64,000 bases of DNA, taken from contig OX044356.1 in the NCBI GenBank assembly GCA_943846715.1, positions 1,240,001 to 1,304,000 of the forward strand, given 5' to 3'. Positions 8,610 to 19,500 of the stretch are shown here, one piece after another. The position numbers and the translations under genes are program-made. The stretch comes from TMED14 sp002378565. GTDB taxonomy: Bacteria; Bacteroidota; Bacteroidia; Flavobacteriales; Schleiferiaceae. The notes beneath the pieces are model-generated. The model did not search any database, had not been told where the DNA came from, and was given only the letters and a program-made list of their open reading frames with translations. Each line of letters begins with the position of its first letter. Positions within the stretch are counted from its first letter, which is position 1.

Positions 8610-9518
8610 CTATACCAAGTAAAAGAAAGTGAATACAAAGACCCATACCAGGTCAACAAAGTGCCAATACAGGCCAACCTTTTCAACCATGATATAGCTC
8701 TTACGCTTTTCATAGGTGCCAAGCAAGGTGTTGTAGAATACAATGAAATTGAAGACCACCCCAGAGAAAACGTGGAAGCCGTGAAAGCCTGTGATAAAGA
8801 AAAAGAAGTTGGCAAACTGTTTTTCACCATACTCATTGTGGCTCATGTTTGCACCCTGTATAACCTCTGCTTGTGCCATGACCTTCAAGGTCGCTGAGCG
8901 ATCCAAGCTCACGTGCTCCCTGCCGGGGTTCTGAAGCACAATGTGCTCATTGGCTTCAATAGCATGGCGGACATCCTCCGTGGTGAACACATCAAGGTGA
9001 TTGGCTGCATGACCATCTTCCATGCCATGAATCAATTGCGACAAGGACATCACCTCGCCTGTTCGGTCATCAGCAATCTTCATGATGGATCCATCCCTCA
9101 ATTCAACCGCACCTTTATCACCAACGATGAAGTGATACCACTCCCATGCTTGCGAACCCAAGAATAAGGCACCACCAATGATGGTTGCAACCATCCACCA
9201 AGCAACCCTGCTTTGCTTTCTTTCATGACCTGCACTCACTGCCAATACCATGGTCACGGATGACATGATAAGAATGAATGTCATCAAGGCAACATACAAA
9301 AGGGGTTGATCACCTGTTATGCCGGGGAAATGAGTAAAAACATCCTCCGCCATGGGCCAAGAATCAACAAAGCGAAAACGGGACAGCCCATACGCTACGA
9401 GAAATCCAGAAAAGGTCAAAGCATCTGAGACAAGGAAGAACCACATCATCAGTTTGCCATATTCCGCCTTCATTGGCTCACTGTTGCCGCCCCAGGTTGG
9501 TTGCGTATCTGTCGTCAT
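8610..9518 (-). CDS. Cytochrome c oxidase subunit III (longer paralogue)
   Basis: 302 aa heme-copper oxidase subunit III. The N-terminal helix segment GKLMMWFFLVSDALTFSGFLVAYG contains the usual conserved acidic and aromatic pattern. The C-terminal half carries ITGFHGFHVFSGVVFNFIVF and KVGLYWHFVDLVWVFVFTFFYLV, the hallmark ends of subunit III. A hydrophilic insertion of about 80 residues (roughly 135-215) separates the helix groups; such an insertion is common in Bacteroidota members of the family. It is the upstream neighbour of subunit IV and follows a second, shorter subunit III gene. Confidence 0.94.
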   Translation of the reverse strand: MTTDTQPTWGGNSEPMKAEYGKLMMWFFLVSDALTFSGFLVAYGLSRFRFVDSWPMAEDVFTHFPGITGDQPLLYVALMTFILIMSSVTMVLAVSAGHERKQSRVAWWMVATIIGGALFLGSQAWEWYHFIVGDKGAVELRDGSIMKIADDRTGEVMSLSQLIHGMEDGHAANHLDVFTTEDVRHAIEANEHIVLQNPGREHVSLDRSATLKVMAQAEVIQGANMSHNEYGEKQFANFFFFITGFHGFHVFSGVVFNFIVFYNTLLGTYEKRKSYIMVEKVGLYWHFVDLVWVFVFTFFYLV

Positions 9519-9545
9519 AGGAGTTTGTTTGTTTTGCCTGCAAAA

Positions 9546-10124
9546 TTAACGCAGAAAGACTAAAAATAAGAGGAGGTAAAGCCATAATCCACCCAAATAA
9601 TGCCAGAACTGGACAGCAAGGTCAAAACCCAACCGATTTGACTGATTGTATCTATTGCTCAAAGCCTTTACCATAACTACAAGCAAGACAATAACCCCTG
9701 CCAATACATGCATCCAGTGGAACCAGGTTATGACATACAACCACGAACCTGCAGCCTGACTTTTTACCCCTGTGAACCAAATACCTTGATCCATGAGGCT
9801 GAGCCAAGCGGTTATTTGGGAGACCATGAATGCCAACCCAAAGGCAAATGAGCCAAACACCAGGGCCGCAAATCGCTTGTTTGCATCTTGCTTCAATGCC
9901 ACACCCGCAAGGATCAGCAATGCGCTTGAAATCACAATAAAAATCGTGCTGTAATAGAAGGCTTCAGGGAGGGGAAAATCCAGCCATGCACCTTTGCCTT
10001 CAAGGGATGACTTGGACACCAGATAGCCGGAAGTCAAACCTGCAAAGGCCATGCCTATGCTGGCCATACTTACCCATAAAAGGGGTTTTTTGCTACGCTG
10101 TTGGGGACTTAGGGTTTCACTCAT
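9546..10124 (-). CDS. Cytochrome c oxidase subunit III (shorter paralogue)
   Basis: 192 aa, five-helix subunit III relative. Recognisable parts are SMASIGMAFAGLTSGYLVSK, YYSTIFIVISSALLILAG, TWFHWMHVLAGVIVLLVV and the C-terminal AVQFWHYLGGLWLYLLLFLVFLR. Its start overlaps the heme O synthase stop by four bases (ATGA) and it lies 27 bp before the longer subunit III gene. Two neighbouring subunit III genes of different length are a usual layout in Bacteroidota oxidase operons. Whether both enter the same enzyme cannot be told from sequence. Confidence 0.93.
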   Translation of the reverse strand: MSETLSPQQRSKKPLLWVSMASIGMAFAGLTSGYLVSKSSLEGKGAWLDFPLPEAFYYSTIFIVISSALLILAGVALKQDANKRFAALVFGSFAFGLAFMVSQITAWLSLMDQGIWFTGVKSQAAGSWLYVITWFHWMHVLAGVIVLLVVMVKALSNRYNQSNRLGFDLAVQFWHYLGGLWLYLLLFLVFLR

Positions 10125-10975
10125 GAGATAAAATGGTCAATGACATAAACAAGTTGCAGCAGGGGTAAGTAACGGATGGTGCCAAACATCAAGGCCTTTG
10201 CACAAGCATCGCTTGGCTTTCGGTGATGGGTCACGGCCAATCGCAAGACATCCATGCCTAACAAGAACACCAGTACCGCAGCCACCGAGCTCAGCTCCAA
10301 GGTGCCCGTCACGCCAAAGGCAGGCAGCAAACTCAAAAAGATCATCCAAATGGTGTACACCACCGACATATGGGTTGCAGTGCTGTCCTTTTTCCTTGTG
10401 GGCAAAAGGAAATAGCCCGCCTTCGCATAATCGTCATAGCCCAGCCATGCTATAGCCCAAAAATGGGGAAATTGCCATAGAAATTGAATGCCAAAAAGCA
10501 CACCTGGCTCAATACCAAAGTCTCCCGTGACCGAGACCCATCCCAACAAAAAGGGAATAGCTCCAGGAAAGGCTCCAACCAAAACAGACCAAGGTGATTT
10601 AGCCTTCATGGGGGTGTAGACCAAGACATACAGCAGCATGCTCAGTAACCCAAAGCCTGCCGTGACAGCATTCAACATGCTCAATGCAATTGTGCCAACC
10701 AGCCCTAGCCCAATAGCCCATGCAAAGCCAGCAACCCTAGACATGCGGCCTGTTGGCAGTGGGCGGTTTTTAGTTCGGTCCATCAGAGCATCTCGCTCAA
10801 TTTCCCATAGTTGATTGAATGCGTTGCTTGAGGCCACGATGGCAAAGCCACCAATAGTCAAGGTGATTAGATGAAAGGCATCCACTTCAGGAGCACCCAA
10901 CAGATAGCCAGCAACTGCGGAGAATACCACAGTGAAGGCAAGGCGAAATTTCAGTAAAAGGGCAACATCACGCAT
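10121..10975 (-). CDS. ctaB: Protoheme IX farnesyltransferase (heme O synthase)
   Basis: UbiA-type prenyltransferase that converts heme B to heme O, the first step toward the heme A of the aa3 oxidase. The 284 aa protein has about nine membrane helices. The first aspartate-rich polyprenyl-diphosphate motif lies in NAFNQLWEIERDALMDRTKN followed by RPLP. I chose ATG 10975 because the longer reading starts at a GTG deep in cysQ; this start overlaps the cysQ stop by 8 bases. No heme A synthase (ctaA) gene is seen in the window. Confidence 0.94.
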   Translation of the reverse strand: MRDVALLLKFRLAFTVVFSAVAGYLLGAPEVDAFHLITLTIGGFAIVASSNAFNQLWEIERDALMDRTKNRPLPTGRMSRVAGFAWAIGLGLVGTIALSMLNAVTAGFGLLSMLLYVLVYTPMKAKSPWSVLVGAFPGAIPFLLGWVSVTGDFGIEPGVLFGIQFLWQFPHFWAIAWLGYDDYAKAGYFLLPTRKKDSTATHMSVVYTIWMIFLSLLPAFGVTGTLELSSVAAVLVFLLGMDVLRLAVTHHRKPSDACAKALMFGTIRYLPLLQLVYVIDHFIS

Positions 10976-11804
10976 GACCACAAAGGTAGTCTGCACCGCA
11001 TATCAAGAAATGCGGATTGAGCAAATTTTCCTTGTTGTACGCCAAGGGTTCAGACCACGTGATTTTTCCATCCAAGTGGTCAATTCGGAAGACGTTGCAG
11101 CCGGCAGCTGTCGCTACGGCGTGGCCTGCAGCAGTGTCCCATTCCATGGTTGGTGCCACACGAGGGTAGGCATGTGCGCGACCCTCCGCCACCAGGCAAA
11201 TCTTCAAAGATGACCCCATGCTAACTCTCTCGATGGGTCCATGAGCAACTTCCCAACCTGCCAACAACGCTTCTGTAGCTTCAGACATGTGAGAGCGACT
11301 CGCCACCACTGTGAGTTTATCGGGATGGCGTCCTGGCATCCGCATGGCCTGTGTCAGCATGTCCTTGTAGGAGATGGGGGCATTGGACTTCATGGCAGGG
11401 ATGTCAGATCCACCCAGGTAAACCCACCCTAAAGCAGGGGCGTAGACCACGCCAAATATGGGAATGCCTTGGTGAACAAGGCCAATATTCACGGTGTACT
11501 CGTTGCGACCTTTTATGAACTCTTTGGTGCCATCCAATGGGTCGACAACCCAGAGGGTCTCCCAGTCTTTGCGATCTGCGTAATCGGGGTGATGGCCCTC
11601 CTCACTCAAGACAGGAAAACCCGTCGGTTCAAGAACCTTGTTGATGATGCGATGTGCTGCAATGTCTGCTTCAGTTACCGGGCTATTGTCTGCCTTCAAT
11701 GACGCTTCCACCCCGCCAATGCGTGATTGCACTTCCATGATGGCTTCGCCAGATTCGTAAACGGCTTGGAGGATGGACTCAATAACGGCTGATGACAAGG
11801 TCAT
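10968..11804 (-). CDS. cysQ: 3'(2'),5'-bisphosphate nucleotidase CysQ
   Basis: Inositol-monophosphatase superfamily enzyme that removes phosphate from PAP, a by-product of sulfate activation, or PAPS. The 278 aa protein carries the metal-binding motifs: SEEGHHPDY near residue 70, WVVDPLDGTKEFI near 88-100, and EWDTAAGHAVATAAG near the C-terminus. It starts 24 bp after the hairpin that ends tonB, so its transcription unit probably begins here. The 8-base overlap with ctaB shows it is co-expressed with oxidase biogenesis genes, which is an unexpected partner. Confidence 0.93.
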   Translation of the reverse strand: MTLSSAVIESILQAVYESGEAIMEVQSRIGGVEASLKADNSPVTEADIAAHRIINKVLEPTGFPVLSEEGHHPDYADRKDWETLWVVDPLDGTKEFIKGRNEYTVNIGLVHQGIPIFGVVYAPALGWVYLGGSDIPAMKSNAPISYKDMLTQAMRMPGRHPDKLTVVASRSHMSEATEALLAGWEVAHGPIERVSMGSSLKICLVAEGRAHAYPRVAPTMEWDTAAGHAVATAAGCNVFRIDHLDGKITWSEPLAYNKENLLNPHFLICGADYLCGHA

Positions 11805-11826
11805 GCAAGGAATGATTTGGCTGTGA

Positions 11827-11853
11827 TAAAAAAACCCGGGATGAACCCGGGTT
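11827..11853 (-). terminator. Rho-independent terminator downstream of tonB
   Basis: An 8 bp perfect stem (aacccggg at 11833-11840 pairs with 11846-11853) with a 5-base loop is followed, on the minus strand, by a run of seven T residues. It lies 18 bases after the tonB stop and separates tonB from cysQ. Confidence 0.9.
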
Positions 11854-11870
11854 GTGTGATTGGCTGAAGT

Positions 11871-12569
11871 TTACTGCAGTCTAGCGTTAATTGGCAGGCT
11901 GTATCGCATGGATACTGATCGACCGCCAACCTTTGCTGGTTTCATGCGGGGCAGTTTTTTGACAACGCGCAGGGCCTCATCATCCAACAGCTTATCGACA
12001 CCCCTAACAATAGCTACACCAGTGACTGAACCACTCTTGTCAACGACGAACTCTACCCAAACCTTGCCTTGTATGCCCATTTGGATGGCCATTTCAGGGA
12101 ATTCAAAATTCCTCAAAACAAAGCGCTGTGTCTCAAGCGCAAAACAATTTGATCGCTCTTCTTCTGTAGACAGGTTTTCGCAACCAGGGAAAATGGGACG
12201 CGATTCCACATTGACAAAATTGTAGATTTCGTCATCATCAATCTCATCGATCAATTCAATGTCTTCGTCATCGTCAAACTCTGTTGACTCCAATTGGATT
12301 TCGTCAATCTCAACCTTGTCGTCAACGATATTGATTATTTCAATAACTGCCGGCGGCGGGGGTGGCGGAGGTGGCGGCTTCCGGTTCGTTGCGATCATGT
12401 CGTCATCGATTACCACGTTGTCAAGCGTTCCAAGTGAGCTTGGCCCGCTCTCAAATGTCTTCCATTCAAATGCCATCCACACCATGCTCAGGGCAAGCAC
12501 AATGCCGATTTGGAGGTAAAGACCCTTCTTCTTTTCAAGATCAGCCTTGTCAGTTTTACGTGGATTCAT
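11871..12569 (-). CDS. TonB family energy transducer
   Basis: 232 aa protein that couples the proton-motive force to outer-membrane transport. Order of parts: a basic N-terminal cytoplasmic stretch, one transmembrane helix (residues 18-34), a run of nine prolines near 65-73, a Val/Ile/Asp/Glu-rich linker, and a C-terminal TonB domain with FPEMAIQMGIQGKVWVEFVVDKSGSV and LPRMKPAKVGGRSVSMRYSLPI. PIFPGCENL before the domain is typical of Bacteroidota TonB paralogues. No exbB or exbD lies next to it. Its position beside sprA, gcvH and vanZ is a conserved arrangement in the phylum as far as I recall. A strong terminator follows. Confidence 0.94.
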   Translation of the reverse strand: MNPRKTDKADLEKKKGLYLQIGIVLALSMVWMAFEWKTFESGPSSLGTLDNVVIDDDMIATNRKPPPPPPPPPAVIEIINIVDDKVEIDEIQLESTEFDDDEDIELIDEIDDDEIYNFVNVESRPIFPGCENLSTEEERSNCFALETQRFVLRNFEFPEMAIQMGIQGKVWVEFVVDKSGSVTGVAIVRGVDKLLDDEALRVVKKLPRMKPAKVGGRSVSMRYSLPINARLQ

Positions 12570-12637
12570 CTTATTATTTTTAGCGTGGTGAAATTACGCA
12601 GAGCTTGCGTGAAATCAAGGGTTTAAGGTAAATTCCT

Positions 12638-12661
12638 TGAAAAAAGACGAACGAGTCGTCT
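12638..12661 (-). terminator. Probable terminator downstream of the vanZ-like gene
   Basis: A 6 bp stem (agacga 12645-12650 with tcgtct 12656-12661, 5-base loop) is followed on the minus strand by six T residues. It lies just after the vanZ-like stop at 12668 and would end the ruvA-sprA-gcvH-vanZ transcript. Confidence 0.7.
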
Positions 12662-12667
12662 CTCAAC

Positions 12668-13084
12668 TCAGTTTTTCTGCCTTGATAGCCAGGTCTTCAA
12701 TTGCATTGCCATCAATAATCCAAGAATCATGCCGCAGGAATTTGCCATCAAGTCATGGGTGGAAAACACACGGCCATCTGTCACTATTGGCTGCAAAAAC
12801 TCAAGGCCTGTACCCAGAAGGGTGACAACCAAAGCTGGACGCCATGGGCCTATGGGGGACCGGCTGCCCATCGTCATGAGGAAGGACATCAAGCCATAGG
12901 CGACAGCATGAAGAACCAAGTCCTTGATGTTAAGCAGCAAGGATGGCAATGCCGACGCTGGTATCAAACTCATCAAAACAACAACCATTGCCCAGCAAGC
13001 AGCTAACGTGAGCCAGAATACCCTTGTCAAACTTTGCAGCAAGCCTAAGGCCTTGTGGAACAGGTCCTTCAACTGCTTAAGCAA
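12668..13084 (-). CDS. VanZ family membrane protein
   Basis: 138 aa protein with four predicted membrane helices. The VanZ-like pattern is seen in LVLHAVAYGLMSFLMTM, LVVTLLGTGLEFLQPIV and FSTHDLMANSCGMILGLLM, with the conserved His, Glu and Asp/Asn positions. Proteins of this family have been tied to resistance or envelope functions, but most members have no proven role. Its start overlaps the gcvH stop by 8 bases, so it is co-translated with gcvH. Confidence 0.85.
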   Translation of the reverse strand: MLKQLKDLFHKALGLLQSLTRVFWLTLAACWAMVVVLMSLIPASALPSLLLNIKDLVLHAVAYGLMSFLMTMGSRSPIGPWRPALVVTLLGTGLEFLQPIVTDGRVFSTHDLMANSCGMILGLLMAMQLKTWLSRQKN

Positions 13085-13454
13085 TATGTGACTGGTAATC
13101 TGATGCAGACATCAGTGCATCCGCATCGGAGACATTAGACAATCGGATTTTAACCATCCAACCCTCACCATAAGGGTCAGTGTTGACCAATTCTGGACTG
13201 TCCTCCAACGCTTCATTGATTTCAATCACTTCCCCAGCGAATGGTTGGAATAAATCGCTCACCGTTTTCACTGCCTCCACAGAGCCAAAGACTTCCTCTG
13301 CGTCCAGCTGCTCGCCTTCTGTATCAATGTCCACAAAAATGACATCCCCAAGCTCGCTTTGCGCGAAATCTGTGATGCCAATCGTGGCAACATCGCCATC
13401 AAGGCGAATCCATTCATGGTCTTGCGTGTAAATAAGGTCTGCTGGTATGTTCAT
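13077..13454 (-). CDS. gcvH: Glycine cleavage system H protein
   Basis: Lipoyl carrier protein that shuttles the aminomethyl group among the P, T and L proteins of glycine cleavage. 125 aa; ATG 13454 gives the family-typical N-terminus MNIPADLIYTQDHEWIRLDG. The lipoylated lysine is K63 in GSVEAVKTVSDL. A -7 box at 13472-13479 lies 18 nt before this ATG and rules out the longer upstream reading. No gcvP or gcvT is in the window. It lies between sprA and vanZ, with an 8-base overlap into vanZ. Confidence 0.97.
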   Translation of the reverse strand: MNIPADLIYTQDHEWIRLDGDVATIGITDFAQSELGDVIFVDIDTEGEQLDAEEVFGSVEAVKTVSDLFQPFAGEVIEINEALEDSPELVNTDPYGEGWMVKIRLSNVSDADALMSASDYQSHIA

Positions 13455-13471
13455 GGTGCTGAAATTTTTGT

Positions 13472-13479
13472 CAAAAATA
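13472..13479 (-). promoter_or_regulatory. -7 promoter box for gcvH-vanZ
   Basis: On the minus strand the octamer TATTTTTG matches the Bacteroidota housekeeping -7 consensus TAnnTTTG, 18 nt before the gcvH start and inside the 73 bp sprA-gcvH gap. A TTG lies 24 bases upstream, slightly longer than the usual -33 spacing. gcvH can therefore be made independently of sprA. Confidence 0.6.
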
Positions 13480-13527
13480 AGTTGGATGTCCCCAAGAAAA
13501 AAGCCAATGAGAATTCCTTCATTGCAA

Positions 13528-16500
13528 TCAATTGCCAAGGTTTAACCTGAAGGCAATACCAGACTGCCATTGGTTTGTAGGGAAGGCCATGGACGTTTTG
13601 AAGGTGCTGATGGTCTGGTCAAAATAATACTGTGCTGTGAGGCGACGGCTCAGTCGGTAGTCAGCCGTGAATTTAATCGTGGTCCTGCGTTGACCTGCAG
13701 TTGGCTGGTTGAAGTTCTCATAGATGCGGCGAATCACGGTCTGATTGTCAGATACCCGAACATCCAGTTTCAGCTCCAAGTTGCTTTGAATGTTTGTGCG
13801 TTGACCCTCTTGATCCACCAAGGTGAATTTAAGATCGCGCACAATGTAACCCACCCCCACGGTCATGTCATAGGCCTTACTTTCAGTGATTTGGTTGTTA
13901 GCTAGGGACATCGCAACCTGTCGATTTTTACCAATTTCAAGTTTGAAGGACGCATTGGTCTTTGTGCGAACATCCACCCCAATCAATGGAGAAAACGCCT
14001 CTGTCATGGTCATTTGACCAATCTGTCGGTTGGCTAAAATGTCACCATTGGCATCGATGGGGAAGGGTTGACTTGGCTTATCCTGCATCTTCTGCAAACG
14101 AAGCATGTTGGTTTGCACGCCGGCTATGGTCAATGTATTGGTGTACCCATGAGTCATGTTGAAGGCGGTGAATCGCTTGCGAATAGGCTTCAGGCGCATC
14201 AACCCCGTATAATTCACACGCCAGTTTGGGATCGGAAGCATGGATTGCAAATTGACCTCTCCGGCATCCATGATTTGTCCATCACCATAGGCCATCAAAA
14301 AGCTTTTGAAGAGCACTTCAGACTGCAAGACAGAGAAGCCATTGTAGCCATAGCGAGACGAATCGGGGTCTGAAATGAAATCCTTGCTATACGATGGATC
14401 CAAGCCAAGCTGCCGATCACCAAATGCATTGGAAATGCCCAATCGATTGGACAGGAATTGCTGGTAAGCATCTGAATCGTAATCGGGCGACTCAGACGTC
14501 TCAAAAGCTGTTGACCAAGCAAGCCAAGAGGTTGAAAAAGTTTCCGAGTTCATGGGGCTGAACTCATAGTACCCAGGTCCATTGGTCAGGCTACTGTCAG
14601 CACCCAAACCATCCGAATACCTGAAAGTGCTGCTTTCCATGTTGCCATAGTTTTGCTGAGCTGTCAGGGTGATTCGCATGTCCTTGACCGGCTCAACCTG
14701 AGCCCGTGCATTCAGGGTTCTTGTCAAGGTGGATCTGGCACGATTTGGCTGACTGCTGTTGTCAACCATCCAACCATTTTCAGCTGACCTCTGGCGAATA
14801 TTGACTGGCATGCCAATCACATAGTCTAAGCCTGGAGACATACCTTTAGAAGGGTTCAATCCGCCAACCACCGGCAAGGGATTAAATCCTGGCAGCAGGC
14901 TGCCTGTATTCAGGCTACTAGAAACATTGATTGATTTGACCATGGTGATTAAATCCAAGGATGTCACCACAAGGGTTTTCACCCAAGGCGCCATACTCTC
15001 CTCTTCCTTTTTGACAGGCTTCCTATTTTGTGAAACCTCCCCTGCTGGGGGCCGATCCCCAGCCCGTAGACTTTTGCCACCTCTTTTACTGCTAGACTGC
15101 TTCATCTTTTTATAGAAGGGGAACTTGTTGTAAAAGGTGTTAAAATTTAGGTTAGCTGAAGCCGTCCATTTTCCAGAATTCTCAATTGTGTTACCATAAT
15201 CCAAGGAGTCAATTTGCTGAATTGCAGCAAGCAATGGTTGCGCGTTCCAATCAAAATCTGTTTGGTACCGAAGCTGCATTTGCACGAACTCCAAATAAGG
15301 GATTTTATTAATTGGTAACGGCCATGACGCATTCACATGGTGATGGTACTCTATTGGCCTGCCGCCTGCCATCAGGTTATTCAAGAGGTACGTGTCAATG
15401 CTATCCACACCAGCAGGTCCGGGCAACTCATCAACCCTAACACGCATGCGGCCAGTGTAATCCAATTTGAAGTTTTTGCTTAAATCCCACACCAAATTGT
15501 AATTGCGGTCCATGGTCATGCTTTTTGCATAGGTCGTTGGCAACTGGAATTTTGGGTTGTCAATATTGCGCATTTGCATCACCTGAACCACCCGATTCAC
15601 CTCTGCCCTGGCGCTCACCCGTGAGGGTGTCAGGTTGAGATTAATGTCTCTGATCAAACTTAAATTCTTGTTCTTGATTCCCTTGAATGGCGCAATGTTT
15701 AAGGGGATTCGCTGATAATTGTAAGCCAAATTCCCTCTGTAGGCATCCCTGCGATCCTGGATGGTATTCACGTCACGCCGGACGATTTCATTGTATGCAT
15801 AGGTAGCACTCAGGTTTTCAAGATCCCATGGTTTGGGCTTGGCTGTGCCTGATTTAGCTCCTGGACTAGCCCGCCTGCCCAATTCACTCGATACTGGGCT
15901 TCGCTGACGGCCTTGGGTGTTGCTGTTGCCTCCGCCCCTGGCTAAATGGATATTGGTGAAGTTGATGCCACGCCGCTGGGTGAAATCGCTGACCATGCCA
16001 CGCAAGGAGTCGCGTTCAATGCCATCGCTCAGATTTGCCAATGAACGATCCATTTCCACATCTGGGCTCAACGGGTTGAACAAGGGTGTTTTCCAATCCT
16101 GTGAATGGTTGATGAACATTGGGAACCGCCATCGGCTTCGACCAGGGATGAATTTATCGAGGTCCAGTTGCGTCTGGAAATCGTAAGAAGCTGCGGTGAA
16201 TTTATTCCGTTCCTGTGGGTTCATCTCCAATGAACCGAAGCCCGGTGTAGACATGGCCCCCGAGAGGGCAATTTGGCCTAAATCTGCCAACTGAACCGTG
16301 CCACGAGCCAGGGCAGCCATGCCACCTCGGTTATCAAATTCCACCATGCGAAGCTCATTGATCCAAATTTCTGCGCATTTGCTCAGGCCATCATCGCCAT
16401 CTATTGTGCTGCGCTTCTTCGGGTTCCTTACGCCAATCAACACTGTTCGTACATCGCCTAAATTGGGGGAGCCCACCACCCGTACAATGCCCTCATCCTT

Positions 16501-19500
16501 AATGAGTTCATAGGGAATGCTCGAGGAGACATTGGGGTTGTTGACCATGGCTGCATTTCTTGCCAATTTCAACTCTGTTAGCCATGAAAAAGGAAGATCA
16601 ATCATGTTACCCTCTGGCCAAATCAACCCTGGATCCTTCTCCCCCCAAGCCGTCACCTGCAAGGGAATTTCAAATTCATAGTAATTCAAATTGTAGTCAT
16701 TGCCAAGGCGAATGAACAAATGCAAATCCCCATCCAAAACGGGCTCTGTTTGTACGGTAGATTCGACATGAGTGAACAACTTCAGTCGCTTGTTCATCCG
16801 CATATCAATCGATGTGTTTTTGAAAACAGCCCGGGCATCGCCATCGCGAAGGTTGCATACATCCATGCTTAGCGATTGCTCATTCTGCTGCACCAATGAC
16901 GTATTACCAAGCAGCACTTCCCGATTAATACCCGGCGGCAACATGTAAGGAATGGGCTGACGACCGCCGTTTTCTTCCAGGTTCACTGCATTGACAGAAA
17001 AGGTGGTGCCGTCATTCTGGTCCACGGGGATCAACTCCCTGGACGCTTCCAGGGAAAAGCGGTAACGGCGCCATTCACCACGAACGAGTTCCAAACGGGC
17101 AAATCGCATCACGACTGGTTCTTGCCACTGCTGCAATACCATGCGCAAAAAGCGAAGTGATCGAAAATCGGAAGCTCCATTAACGCGTCGATCTGGCGCG
17201 AAAACAGGGATCTTGAATTGGATCCATCTCACCGGTTTACGGGTGTTATCTGGCAGCAAATCCGTCGTGGTTTCGTAAATGTCTGAAACATTATTTTGCC
17301 CAATCACTAGATCCTGGGGTCGCATTGAGATGGTGTACTGGAAATACTGCTCTGCCTTGTTCAACGTGTTATCCTGGTTCACATCCTCTCTGTCTGGCAG
17401 GTTGGTGTAGGTCGCCGGCAAGCCATTGATCAAGGTGGTTTGAGAGTTGCCGTCAGGGTTATTCCAATAACGGTATCGCTGCAAAATATCAGCACTGGCT
17501 TGATCCAAGGCTTCACCTCGGTAGTAGGTGAAGTTGTCAGCCGCTGGATCTGCAGAAGCGCTCACATAAGCAGCTGATGAGGCGCCAAAGGCGGTGTTTA
17601 ATTGGCTCAGGTAACCCTGCCCAGCACTGCCAAGCCAACGCTGTTCATCTTGATCATTGAGGCCATCCAATCCTACATCCTGGTAGCTGCGTGCACTGGG
17701 ATCGTTGTCAAAAGATGTTGTCACAGGTTGGTAGCGAGAGGTGTATCCCCATACTGAAGAATCGACATCCATGAGCAGGCCTTGTGGATTGAGGCCATGC
17801 TCAAAGCTCTGCCTTCCATCCTTGAGTATATCCTCAGATAGGTTGCCTAAGTGGAACACCAGATCTCCCCCTGGCGCTGACGGGTCATCCAAGAAGGGGT
17901 CCATGACCCAAAACTGAATGAACTCAATGTTCTGCTCCTCAAAATTATTGATGGTCAATTGACGCATCAACCCACCCCATCGGGAAGCAGGGTTGTTCAG
18001 TGATCCATCGGATGCAATACCCGAAGAAAGTCCCGGAAATCCACTGACATCAAAGTTGTAGGCGCCGCGCTCAGTTGGATCAAACTGGACATCAAACATG
18101 GCGATGTTGCGTGCCATGCCGGGCTGCAGGGGGATGTTGGGAAAGACTTCCGACAAGGGGACCATGCGCTGCTTATGATCTGAGGTGATGGATGGATCGT
18201 TACGGATATTTTGTGGCGTCTGTCCATTTGAGGCATAAAAGCTAGGGTCCACGATGTACCAACTCAACCGGCCCCGGTTGGCGTTGGAAGCCCAATCATT
18301 CATCAGTGATGCCTCAGGGTACCTTAACAAGCCTTCCGGTGTGGAGGCAATGTGCCAAGTGGTGGTTCCTCTTAAATCAATGGTCATCTGACTGTTCTCA
18401 AAATCATCCAAGTACGTCGTGGCTTCACCATTGATTTTGATTCCGCGGGGAGACCCTGGCAGCAATTGAGCAAATTCTGCCGTGAGCTGCACCTTGGATG
18501 GGGCATTGGTCGACACAAAGGGCAAGGCATCAAGGGCGCGGGTTAACGAAGGCAAATCCTGATTGAATGTGCTGTTCAAGCCCCAAATGCGATTAGAAAT
18601 AGGCTCGTCCCCTGCATTGACCTTTTGAGTCAGAGGGCGTTCAGACAGCCTGAGCAGAGAACCCCCAACGACCCAGTCTTTGGACAAACGATGCTCAACA
18701 GTGGTGCCAGCAAAAGTCTTTGCCTGCATGTTGAACATGCTGTTGTTTTCAAAATTGACCTTGATTGGCATCCCGCTAGACATCAAACTTTCATTGAGGA
18801 TGCGCACTTGCCCCAAGGCATAGTCTACGGTGTAATCCTGGTTTTCCATCAACTTGCGGCCACCAGCGGTGACATTGATCGAACCCCTTGGGATGTTGAA
18901 GGCATTGAGCTGGATCAACGAACCCCCTCCACCTTTGTAGCGCCCCTTGATCAAAAACTTATTCAACTGTGTTTGCTCTTGTGCGCGAAACAAGGTTGAA
19001 TCATAGAGCTGTTGGAACACATAGCGTTTGCGCTCTGCTAGGGTGGGTAAATGCTTGGCTAAAGAGGACCCAAATGGCTCCAAGACAGGGAGGATGATGC
19101 GGCCAGTCTGCGGCAATACCGTGACTTGAGGAATGAAATCAAACAAGCCATCAGGGAATGGATCACCATTGCTATTCACCCGATCAAGGCCCATGACTTG
19201 CACCAGCAGTTGATCCTTCACTGAAGAATTTGGCAAGAAAGGGATGGGCATGCCTGTTGCGTCATTGCGGTACATGATTTCCAATCGGAAATCCTCTTGG
19301 CTCAACTGGTAAGCATTCAAACTGTACACATTCTTCATCATCAAGTCCCAAATGGGAGACTTCACTTGAAGGGTGCTGTGTTTCAAAAGCTTAACAACCA
19401 AAGCCTGTGGCGCCAATACGCCATCATTGGCAAATTCACCCACCTGGTAGGTCCGTCCATTGGCGGTATACTGGTAGGCAATGGCAAGAACTTCATCCTG

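Noticed and set aside
10932..11213. 93-aa rightward frame over the cysQ/ctaB junction
   Set aside because: Opposite two assigned genes; composition is unlike a real protein.
12362..12430. Glycine-rich frame and GGC/GGT repeat
   Set aside because: It is the complement of the nine-proline run in TonB, not an independent repeat locus.
18625..18999. 124-aa rightward frame inside sprA
   Set aside because: It lies opposite a confidently assigned coding frame, shows no motif, and is one of many stop-poor antisense frames caused by codon use.
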